Source: Sva-07 sp031398325
GTDB lineage: Bacteria; Actinomycetota; Acidimicrobiia; Acidimicrobiales; Ilumatobacteraceae
Direction: 5' to 3'
Length of the DNA stretch: 37,797 nucleotides
Assembly: GCA_031398325.1 (NCBI GenBank)
Contig: JANNNB010000053.1
Span: forward strand, 1 to 37,797
Shown here: positions 31,574-37,797 of the stretch, piece by piece
How the letters are laid out: each line of letters begins with the position of its first letter
Position numbering within the stretch: position 1 is the first letter of the stretch
Program-made: the position numbers and the translations under genes
Notes under the pieces: generated by a model
What the model was told of the DNA's origin: nothing
Database searches by the model: none
What the model saw: the letters and a program-made list of their open reading frames with translations, nothing else

Positions 31574-32638
31574 ATGGCGAGTACGACGAGCGCTCGCAGC
31601 GCACGGCCCGGCGTGTCGTCCGTCGGCATCATCGTCAACCCCCATGCGGGCAAGGACATCCGACGCCTGACATCGGCATCGGGTCAGACATCCGACGCCG
31701 TGAAGATCGGGATCATGCGTCGCGTGGTCGCAGGTGCGCTCGAGACGGGCGCAGACCGTGTGCTCCTGAGCACCGACACCCACCATCTCGCCGAGCGGGC
31801 CGTTGCCGGCCTCGACGGGTACATCGAGTTCGTCGACTCGCCACTGACCGGATCCCACCTCGACACGAGCGCGGCGGCCGGGGAGATGTGGAAGGCACAA
31901 GTCGGCGCAGTAGTCGTTCTCGGCGGAGACGGCACCTGTCGCGACGTGGCCACGGGCTGGCCCGATGCACCGCTCATCGCGATCTCTACCGGGACCAACA
32001 ACGTCTTTCCGTCGACCGTCGACGGCACGACCGCAGGCGTCGCCGCCGCGCTGGTGGCGACCGGCGCCGTGTCGGTGGAACTCGCCGGCCGACAGGCCAA
32101 GCGTGTCGCCCTCACCGTCGACGATCCGAAACGGCCGGGCCTGGTCCACGATCACGCGCTCGTCGAAGCGGCTCTGATCGACACGGTGTTCGTCGGCGCC
32201 CGGGCCGTCAGTGACCCTGCGACGATCCGTTGGGTCGTCGCCTGCATCGCCAACCCTGCGAGTACCGGCGTGGCCAGCATCGCCGGCCGGGTCCATCCGG
32301 TCGATCGAAACGAACCCGGTGGCGTGCTCATCGAGCTCGGCCCGGGGGGACGGCGGGTTCGTGTGCCGCTCGCCCCCGGCACCTTCGCCACGCTCGAGGT
32401 GGCGTCGGTGCAACCCCTCGCGCCGTCGGCCTCGATCCAGTTGCCCGGCGGTGGGGTTCTCGCATACGACGGCGAGCGGACCATGCCCGTGTCGGCCGAT
32501 GCGACCATCACCGCCTCGATCGAGCAGTCCGGGCCCCGACTCCTCGATGTCGACATGACCCTCGCGATCGCCGCCCGCGATCGACGATTCGAGGCGCTCG
32601 ACGGAACTTCACGACGAAAGGACATCCATGGCGACTGA
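31574..32638 (+). CDS. acoX: AcoX-like NAD kinase-fold protein
   Basis: A 354-residue protein of the ATP-NAD kinase / AcoX family. GIIVNPHAGKDIRRL near the N-terminus and the nucleotide-binding VVVLGGDGTCRDVA (GGDGT at 117-121) match the family, as does ISTGTNNVFP. AcoX is a constant but not essential companion of acetoin dehydrogenase genes, of unknown reaction. Its presence separates this cluster from pyruvate and branched-chain complexes and is the main reason for calling it acetoin-type. Its stop lies 11 bp inside the E2 gene, so translation is likely coupled. Confidence 0.9.
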   Translation: MASTTSARSARPGVSSVGIIVNPHAGKDIRRLTSASGQTSDAVKIGIMRRVVAGALETGADRVLLSTDTHHLAERAVAGLDGYIEFVDSPLTGSHLDTSAAAGEMWKAQVGAVVVLGGDGTCRDVATGWPDAPLIAISTGTNNVFPSTVDGTTAGVAAALVATGAVSVELAGRQAKRVALTVDDPKRPGLVHDHALVEAALIDTVFVGARAVSDPATIRWVVACIANPASTGVASIAGRVHPVDRNEPGGVLIELGPGGRRVRVPLAPGTFATLEVASVQPLAPSASIQLPGGGVLAYDGERTMPVSADATITASIEQSGPRLLDVDMTLAIAARDRRFEALDGTSRRKDIHGD

Positions 32639-34082
32639 GTTCATCATGCCCAAGCTCGGGCTCACGATGGAGGAGGGCACGATCACCGAGTGGTACGCCG
32701 CCGAGGGTGACACCGTGGCCGCAGGAACAGCTGTCCTGCGGATCGAGACCGACAAGACCGAGACCGACGTCGAGTCGGCCGGATCGGGACGACTGCATCG
32801 CCTCGGCGAGGTCGGCGAGACCTACGCGTGCGGCGAGCTGATCGGCTGGATCCTCGCCGACGGTGAGAGCGCGCCGGCGGCGGACGCTCCCGCTGCGCAG
32901 GCAACGCCGACGCCGGCGGGTGCACCAGCCGCCCGCCCGTCCCCGGACGCGACCGCCGCCAGCCGGTCGGGCCCAGCCGCGGCGGGAGGCCGCATCATCG
33001 CGTCACCGCTGGCCAAGCGCCTGGCCGGCGAACGCGGCATCGACCTGCGGACGGTCAGCGGCACGGGCCCCGGGGGCCGCATCGTGTCCGAGGACCTCGA
33101 CGATGTCGTTCCCGCAGCGGCGCAACCGCTGCCGGTGCCCCCAACCGCGCGCTCGGCATCGTCCGGCACGACGGGCGTCGGCGTTCCGGCGACGGCAGCC
33201 GCCCGGCACCTCGCCGACCTCCTCGGAATCGACCTGTCCGTCGTGGCTCCGGACCCGGTCGAACGCTCGGTGACCAAGGATGCGGTCGCGCTCCATGTCC
33301 GCCAGATCCTCGACCGCGTGGCTCGTGCCGAGGTGGCGCCGACGTCAGCAGGCGCCGCCCAGACGGCACTTCCGGCAGCGATGCAGGAGCCGACATCGAC
33401 GATCCGCCTGAGCGGGATGCGCGGCACGATCGCGCGCAGGATGCACGACTCGCTGGCGCAGATGGCGCAGTTGACCCTGTTCATGGACGCCGACGTCGAC
33501 GCCGTGGTCGCCGACCGCGACCGGCGGAAGGCTGCTGGCCTCGCGCCGAGCTACACCGACTACGTGATCGCCGCAGCGGGTCGAGCCCTGGTCCGCCACC
33601 CGATCGTGAACTCCCAGATCACCGATGCCGGCGTGGCTCTGCTGCCGGCGGTGCACGTCGGTATGGCGGTGGCTCTCGACAACGGGCTCATCGTCCCCGT
33701 GATACGCGACACCGCTGGGCTCGATCTGCTCGCGCTGAGCGCCGAGTCGACACGTCTGGCCGAGGCAGCTCGCGCTGGTTCCCTGGAGCTTGCCGACCTC
33801 GAAGGCGGCACGTTCTCGGTGAGCACGCTCGGCATGTTCGGGGTCGACGGTTTCACGCCGGTCATCAACCCCCCGAACACGGCGATCCTCGGCGTCGGCC
33901 GACTGCGCGACGACGTCGTCCTCGACACCGACGGACGCGCCGGCACCACGAAACGCCTCACGCTGAGTCTCACGTGGGATCACCGCGCGTTCGACGGCGC
34001 CCCTGCGGCCGCGTTCTGCCGAACCATCGTGGAACTCCTGGCGGACCCGGCCTCACTCGACACGACAACACAGGACGGCTGA
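32628..34082 (+). CDS. Lipoyl-dependent acyltransferase (E2) with two peripheral-subunit-binding-like segments
   Basis: A 484-residue E2. Residues 1-78 form a single lipoyl domain with Lys43 in IETDKTETDVES. An Ala/Pro-rich linker leads to a first subunit-binding domain (about 122-160, IIASPLAKRLAGERGIDL), and after a second linker a similar segment appears at about 186-224 (PATAAARHLADLLGIDL, ending SVTKDAV). The catalytic domain from about 258 ends with DHRAFDG (His452), the active-site motif. Two binding segments are unusual for such E2s. AAAGGA precedes the start. It should accept the acyl group from the E1 pair and pass it to CoA; no E3 is in the window. Confidence 0.95.
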   Translation: MATEFIMPKLGLTMEEGTITEWYAAEGDTVAAGTAVLRIETDKTETDVESAGSGRLHRLGEVGETYACGELIGWILADGESAPAADAPAAQATPTPAGAPAARPSPDATAASRSGPAAAGGRIIASPLAKRLAGERGIDLRTVSGTGPGGRIVSEDLDDVVPAAAQPLPVPPTARSASSGTTGVGVPATAAARHLADLLGIDLSVVAPDPVERSVTKDAVALHVRQILDRVARAEVAPTSAGAAQTALPAAMQEPTSTIRLSGMRGTIARRMHDSLAQMAQLTLFMDADVDAVVADRDRRKAAGLAPSYTDYVIAAAGRALVRHPIVNSQITDAGVALLPAVHVGMAVALDNGLIVPVIRDTAGLDLLALSAESTRLAEAARAGSLELADLEGGTFSVSTLGMFGVDGFTPVINPPNTAILGVGRLRDDVVLDTDGRAGTTKRLTLSLTWDHRAFDGAPAAAFCRTIVELLADPASLDTTTQDG

Positions 34083-34085
34083 CCG

Positions 34086-34559
34086 ATGATCAACTTTGGC
34101 GACCTGTTCCACACGGGTATCCGTGTGCCCGACCTCGAGGCGGCGATGGCCGAACTCGGCGATGGCCTCGGCGTGACGTGGGCCGAGACCCGCGACAACC
34201 CGGCCCAGACGCTGTGGACGCCGACCGAGGGGCTCCACGAGGTCCACCTGCGTTACACCTATTCGGCCGAGGCTCCGCAACACCTCGAACTGCTCCAGGG
34301 CACCCCGGGTTCGTTCTGGGACGGTGACGATCGCACCGGGGCGCACCACCTCGGAGTGTGGGTCGACGACGTCACCGCCGAGACCGACTCCCTCGTCGAA
34401 CTGGGATGGACGCTCGTCGGAGCGCAGCGGGACCCTGGAGACGGCGAGGGCTTCGGCGTGTTCACCTACGTCAAGCCACCGAGCGGTCTGATCGTCGAAC
34501 TGGTCGACCGGACGGTGTTGCCCTTCTTCGAACAGTGGTGGTCCGCCGCGCTCACCTGA
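34086..34559 (+). CDS. VOC (glyoxalase-like) protein at the end of the Aco-type operon
   Basis: A 157-residue VOC protein. DLFHTGIRVPDLEAAMAELG, LHEVHLRYTYSAE, GAHHLGVWVDDVTAETDSLV and PSGLIVELVDRT give the two beta-alpha-beta-beta-beta units with His and Glu ligand candidates (His near residue 12, His in HHLGVWV, Glu in IVELVD). It resembles methylmalonyl-CoA epimerase or lactoylglutathione lyase-like members. It follows E2 by 3 bp and so belongs to the operon. It may act on a CoA-ester or ketol product of the cluster. A 15-bp hairpin covers its stop. Confidence 0.9.
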   Translation: MINFGDLFHTGIRVPDLEAAMAELGDGLGVTWAETRDNPAQTLWTPTEGLHEVHLRYTYSAEAPQHLELLQGTPGSFWDGDDRTGAHHLGVWVDDVTAETDSLVELGWTLVGAQRDPGDGEGFGVFTYVKPPSGLIVELVDRTVLPFFEQWWSAALT

Positions 34560-34595
34560 GTTGGTGCGCGGTGCCTGACCCCGCGCACCAACTCA
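34557..34595. terminator. Perfect 15-bp bidirectional terminator hairpin holding both stop codons
   Basis: TGAGTTGGTGCGCGG (34557-34571) and CCGCGCACCAACTCA (34581-34595) are perfect complements with a 9-nt loop. The first arm starts with the VOC stop codon and the second ends with the Rieske stop (TCA on the plus strand), so the two convergent genes share it. Confidence 0.85.
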
Positions 34596-35738
34596 GCCTT
34601 CGCGGATCTTGCGGTCCATGTTCTCGTGGTAGTGCGCGATCTTGCATTCGCGTTCGTTGAGGATGTGCTGGGTGTACCCGCTCGAACGCTTCGTCCGTTC
34701 GAGCTGGTCGTAGATCTCGATGTCCTCGCCGACGACGCGCTTGAGGCCTTCCCAATGCCGCATGGTCCGCTCGAGGTACGAGGCGTACTCCGGGTCGTCG
34801 GGGTCTCCCGGGTAGATCAGCTCCCAGCAGAGGAACCGGGTCCGGTCGACCTCGACCGGGATGGGGTTGAACACCTGGACGTGCTCCGGGTTGCAGTTGA
34901 AGACCGTGTTCGGGAACACCACGTAGTGGCAGATCGCCAAGCGGTGATGATCGGGGTCGACCATCAACTCGTCGAGGTGATCGGCTCGCGGCACGAAGCA
35001 CATGTAGTTGTCGCCGACGATGTGGAACGACGAATTGCGGGCCGCCTTCGACCACTCGGGCCCGACCCCGTGGAGCTGCTTGGTGTGGTAGATCTCGTTG
35101 AAGCCATCGACGATCGCCTTGTAGCTCACCGGCACGTCCCACTCGAGCACGTCGAGCAGGATCATGTCCTCCATCCGGAACCGACCGAGATCGGCCGTGA
35201 TCTCCTCGCCGATCGCGTCCATGAGCGGCTGGGCTGCCTCGGGACCGGCGAGGTTGATCCAGACCCAACCACCCCATTCGTCGGCGGCGACGGCCGGAGC
35301 GCGCACACCCTCGAGATGCGCCGGATCGAAGTCCTCGCGCTCGGGCACACCGACGACCACACCCTTCGTGTCGTACACCCAGCCGTGATACGGGCAGGTG
35401 AACCGACGCGCGCCGCACCCGGTGGACGCACCGACGATGGCAGGCCCACGGTGTTGGCAGACGTTGTGGAACGCCGCGACCGAACCGTCGGGTTGGCGGG
35501 TGACGATCACCGTCTCGCCGTGGCCCTCGAAGGTCAGCCAATCGCCCGGCTCGGCGACCTGCGCCGACCGGCCGGCGAGGATCCAGTGCTTGGCCAACAC
35601 CCGTTGACGCTCCAGCTCGAAGCGATGTGGGTCGGTGTAGACGTCGCGATCCATCCGGCTCGGACCGTGATCGGGAACGAGCTGGACACCTGGTCCGAGG
35701 CGAACCGGTACGTCTCCCCGTGTCGGAACATGCACCAT
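34593..35738 (-). CDS. Rieske non-haem iron oxygenase, alpha subunit
   Basis: A 381-residue aromatic-ring-hydroxylating-type oxygenase subunit. The Rieske 2Fe-2S ligands are Cys94-x-His96 and Cys115-x2-His118 (CQHRGPAIVG and CPYHGWVYD). The mononuclear iron site lies in NEIYHTKQLHG (His218, His223). DQLERTKRSSGYTQ near the C-terminus is typical. GGGGAG before the ATG at 35738 supports that start. It mono- or dihydroxylates an unknown substrate using electrons from a ferredoxin/reductase not in the window. It is divergent from a TetR gene across a palindrome. Confidence 0.95.
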   Translation of the reverse strand: MVHVPTRGDVPVRLGPGVQLVPDHGPSRMDRDVYTDPHRFELERQRVLAKHWILAGRSAQVAEPGDWLTFEGHGETVIVTRQPDGSVAAFHNVCQHRGPAIVGASTGCGARRFTCPYHGWVYDTKGVVVGVPEREDFDPAHLEGVRAPAVAADEWGGWVWINLAGPEAAQPLMDAIGEEITADLGRFRMEDMILLDVLEWDVPVSYKAIVDGFNEIYHTKQLHGVGPEWSKAARNSSFHIVGDNYMCFVPRADHLDELMVDPDHHRLAICHYVVFPNTVFNCNPEHVQVFNPIPVEVDRTRFLCWELIYPGDPDDPEYASYLERTMRHWEGLKRVVGEDIEIYDQLERTKRSSGYTQHILNERECKIAHYHENMDRKIREG

Positions 35739-35776
35739 GCGTCGATCTCCCCTGGTCGCTGATTCGAACCTGATTT

Positions 35777-35795
35777 ATAACAGCTGTGATATTCT
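35777..35795 (+). promoter_or_regulatory. TetR operator palindrome with overlapping -10 box (TATTCT)
   Basis: ATAACAGCTGTGAT (35777-35790) is a palindrome of 14 bp with one mismatched pair, centred on CAGCTG. The -10-like TATTCT (35790-35795) lies exactly six bases before the TetR ATG at 35802, suggesting a leaderless mRNA. A bound dimer would block TetR transcription and, through its divergent position, perhaps the Rieske gene. Confidence 0.65.
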
Positions 35796-35801
35796 GCGTC
35801 A

Positions 35802-36389
35802 ATGCCGAAGGTGGTCGATGTCCAGCAGCGCCGGGCCGAGCTCGCCGCAGCGGTGGCGCGCGTCATCGCCCGGTCGGGGATCGAGGGTGCGTCGATGCGA
35901 CAGGTCGCTGCGGAAGCCGGGTGGACCACCGGGACACTCGTGCACTACTTCACCGACAAGCGCGAGCTGCTGCGGTTCACACTCGGCGAATCGCTGGACC
36001 GGCGGCGAGCGCAGCGATCGGACCGTGAGGCGCTCTCGCCGCGCGACGCGATCCGTGAGACACTCACCAATGCGCTGCCCATCTCCGACGAGTCGCGTCT
36101 GCACTGGATCGTCACGATCGCATTCGCCGCACAAGCCCACAACGACCCGGCACTGGCCGCGATCCAGCGCGACGCGTACCGCGAGTTCCGGTCGTACCTC
36201 GCCGGGTTGCTGGTCGCCGACGATTCGACCCTCCACCATGATGCGGCCGTCGTCGAGGCCGAGCGGCTGATCGCCCTCGTCGACGGGGTCGCCCTGCAAG
36301 CGCTCTTCGATCCGGAGTCATGGCCGGCGGAACGGCAGCTGGGTTCGCTCGAGGCGGGCCTCCCCAGCGCGATCGGAGTGGTGGGATGA
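35802..36389 (+). CDS. TetR-family regulator
   Basis: A 195-residue TetR protein. QRRAELAAAVARVIARSGIE and ASMRQVAAEAGWTTGTLVHY form the helix-turn-helix (about 9-52), followed by FTDKRELL. The C-terminal domain resembles BetI/AcrR-type TIGR03384-like regulators, with EAERLIALVDGVALQALFDP. It probably represses the divergent Rieske oxygenase gene and the TIM-barrel gene that overlaps its stop by ATGA. It is unlikely to be the regulator of the operon at 27.9 kb because its operator differs. Confidence 0.93.
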   Translation: MPKVVDVQQRRAELAAAVARVIARSGIEGASMRQVAAEAGWTTGTLVHYFTDKRELLRFTLGESLDRRRAQRSDREALSPRDAIRETLTNALPISDESRLHWIVTIAFAAQAHNDPALAAIQRDAYREFRSYLAGLLVADDSTLHHDAAVVEAERLIALVDGVALQALFDPESWPAERQLGSLEAGLPSAIGVVG

Positions 36390-37267
36390 GGCCGCTTCCC
36401 ATCCCGCGCGAACTCGCCGTCGACGACCTGGTGCTCAGCCACTTCAGTCTCGGCCGCGACCATCCCATCGAGGACCGCATCGAAGCCGCCGCGGCAGCCG
36501 GGTTCGCGGGCATCGGTCTCTACGTCGGGCAGTACCGGACGCTGCTCGAGTCGGGGATGAGCCCAGGGCGGCTCGCCGACCTGCTCGCCGCATCGAACCT
36601 CTGCCTCGCCGAGATCGAGGTGTTGGCCGGATGGGCGACACCTCGGCCATCGGACGCGTACTGGGAGATGGAGTCGGTCGTCTGGGACCTCGTCGACGGG
36701 TTCCAGAGCCGGTACGTCCAGGCGATCGGACCGTACGAGGGCACGTTGGCGGAAGCCTCCGAACACTTCCGCGCGCTGTGCGATCGCGCCGCAGACCACG
36801 GTGCAGTCGTCGGCATCGAGTTCCTCCCGTTCACCAACATCGTCGACGCCGCCGACGCCCTCGCGATCGTGGAGCGCGCCGGCCGACCGAACGGTGGGGT
36901 GTGTGTCGACATCTGGCATCACGCTCGCGGCGCGAACGATCTCGACCTCGTCCGCGCGATCCCGCCCGAGCTGATCACCGGCATACAGATGAGCGACGGA
37001 CCTGCACTGCCGGCCCTCGACGACTACAAGGACGACTGCCTTCGCCATCGGGTGCCACCGGGCGAGGGTGACTTCGATGCGGCGACGTTCGTTTCAACGC
37101 TCATCGACATGGGGATCGCGCTGCCCTGGTCGCTGGAGGTCTGCAACGACGACGTGTGGGGACGACCCGCCGGCGACCACGTGCGCCGCGCCGCCGACGG
37201 CATGCGAACCGTACTCGCCGAAGCTCGACCCGACGCCACCGCCGACACGGCATCGCGCTCGTCGTGA
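36386..37267 (+). CDS. TIM-barrel sugar phosphate isomerase/epimerase-like protein
   Basis: A 293-residue xylose-isomerase-like (AP endonuclease family 2) TIM barrel. FSLGRDHPIEDRIEAAAAAG and GIGLY at the start, IEVLAGWA near residue 75, VVGIEFLPFTNIVDAADAL around 150 and GGVCVDIWHHARGANDLDLV around 170-189 match the family, with Glu and His candidates for a metal site, then ITGIQMSDGP and PGEGDFD. Members isomerise or epimerise sugars or cyclitols and also include hydroxypyruvate isomerase-like enzymes. The ATG overlaps the TetR stop, so the pair is cotranscribed. Its link to a Rieske gene is unusual. Confidence 0.93.
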   Translation: MRPLPIPRELAVDDLVLSHFSLGRDHPIEDRIEAAAAAGFAGIGLYVGQYRTLLESGMSPGRLADLLAASNLCLAEIEVLAGWATPRPSDAYWEMESVVWDLVDGFQSRYVQAIGPYEGTLAEASEHFRALCDRAADHGAVVGIEFLPFTNIVDAADALAIVERAGRPNGGVCVDIWHHARGANDLDLVRAIPPELITGIQMSDGPALPALDDYKDDCLRHRVPPGEGDFDAATFVSTLIDMGIALPWSLEVCNDDVWGRPAGDHVRRAADGMRTVLAEARPDATADTASRSS

Positions 37268-37394
37268 GTCAGCCGGGTTCGTTCGGTTCGGCTGGCTCCG
37301 GACCGTCGATCGTGGCGCCGGGACTGTCCGGGTCCGAGGCCGGAGCCGCCGGGTTCGACATCACACGACAGCGTGTGGCGAAAGGCGGCGATGT

Positions 37395-37400
37395 CATGAT
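37395..37400 (+). promoter_or_regulatory. Candidate -10 box (CATGAT) for leaderless mRNA
   Basis: CATGAT, six bases, then the ATG at 37407; no ribosome binding site is visible in the gap. The 139-bp gap from the previous gene otherwise holds no gene I recognise. Confidence 0.35.
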
Positions 37401-37406
37401 GAGTCG

Positions 37407-37797
37407 ATGTACGACGAGATCCTCTACGAGGTGAACGACCCGGTGGCCGTGATCACCCTGAACCGTCCTGACTCCCTCAACGCATGGACCGACACGATGG
37501 GCCGGGAGATCACCGACGCGGTGCAGCGAGCCGCGGCCGACAAGTCGGTCGTGGGCATCGTGGTGACAGGTGCCGGTCGCGCCTTCTGCGCTGGCGCCGA
37601 CATGAACCTGCTCAGGGGCATCGCAGCCGGTGGTGACGGTGGTGGCGTTGCTGCGACGACGGAGCGTGCCGACACGCCGAAGGCGGAGCCCGCCGACGGT
37701 CCGGGCGGCGACTTCGCCGGACGATTCCCGTACCTGATGACCATCGACAAGCCGATCATCGCCGCGGTGAACGGCGCGGTCGCCGGGATGGCGTACC
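37407..37797 (+). CDS. Enoyl-CoA hydratase/isomerase, 3' truncated by window
   Basis: The first 130 codons of a crotonase-fold protein. MYDEILYEVNDPVAVITLNR and PDSLNAWTD are the opening strands, GIVVTGAGRAFCAGADMN holds the first oxyanion-hole residues, and the window ends in PIIAAVNGAVAGMAY, which contains the second oxyanion glycine. Between them is a 45-residue Gly/Ala-rich insert (after MNLLRG) that is longer than usual in hydratases but common in actinobacterial members. It would hydrate or isomerise enoyl-CoA intermediates. Catalytic Glu residues lie beyond the edge. Confidence 0.93.
   Translation, partial: MYDEILYEVNDPVAVITLNRPDSLNAWTDTMGREITDAVQRAAADKSVVGIVVTGAGRAFCAGADMNLLRGIAAGGDGGGVAATTERADTPKAEPADGPGGDFAGRFPYLMTIDKPIIAAVNGAVAGMAY

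Noticed and set aside
1..37797. tRNA, rRNA, CRISPR array, insertion sequence, prophage or plasmid origin
   Set aside because: No cloverleaf-like tRNA, no regular direct repeats with spacers, no transposase or integrase motif, and no phage genes were seen on reading both strands.

Overview
The window is GC-rich bacterial chromosome, tightly packed, with strongly GC-biased third codon positions. GTG starts, mycothiol-style DinB relatives, LLM/F420-type flavoenzymes, F420/FMN split-barrel proteins, many TetR regulators and an abundance of SDRs point to a high-GC actinobacterium. The style is most like Acidimicrobiia (Ilumatobacter-type); this assignment is inference from gene content, not a database match. 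I see no tRNA, rRNA, CRISPR array, insertion sequence or prophage.

Region 1 (1-18.9 kb) is a mosaic of short, mostly single-gene units in both orientations: an old-yellow-enzyme-type reductase tail, DinB protein, PhzF-like isomerase, two alpha/beta hydrolases, a large lipoprotein, two intact LLM flavoenzymes, an SCO6745-type HTH protein, a CAP-domain secreted protein, a phosphotransferase, split-barrel flavoproteins, PaiB, an MFS exporter, an HxlR/carboxymuconolactone-decarboxylase divergent pair, MOSC, VOC and DUF6958 proteins. Several broken genes lie among them: a TetR tail, a C-terminally truncated P-loop kinase, an internally deleted LLM gene, an amidase head, and a possible TIGR03086-type tail. 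This stretch looks like accessory DNA under decay.

Region 2 (18.9-25.5 kb, mainly minus strand) holds a nitroreductase/split-barrel pair, then cytochrome P450, two tandem paralogous SDRs, a TetR regulator and two further SDRs. Region 3 (25.7-34.6 kb, plus strand) starts divergently with SDR, ThuA-domain protein and TetR, followed by a seven-gene operon: DUF35 zinc-ribbon protein, thiolase-like protein, E1-alpha, E1-beta, AcoX, lipoyl E2 and a VOC protein. Region 4 (34.6-37.8 kb) has a Rieske oxygenase divergent from TetR plus a TIM-barrel isomerase, then the start of an enoyl-CoA hydratase. Regions 2-4 read as one catabolic island: oxygenases (P450, Rieske) hydroxylate an unknown substrate, SDRs oxidise the alcohols, the acetoin-dehydrogenase-type complex may cleave a ketol or 2-oxo intermediate, and the DUF35/thiolase pair and hydratase handle CoA thioesters.

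The strongest new signal is regulatory. A matching block, ACTGTCG-N6-AACnAnCATTCnGTTA, occurs before both the SDR/ThuA/TetR unit (25568-25596) and the DUF35-to-VOC operon (27886-27914), suggesting that the TetR encoded between them controls both. A second recurring signal is a -10-like hexamer 6 or 8 nt before eleven start codons without a convincing ribosome binding site in most cases, suggesting leaderless transcripts.
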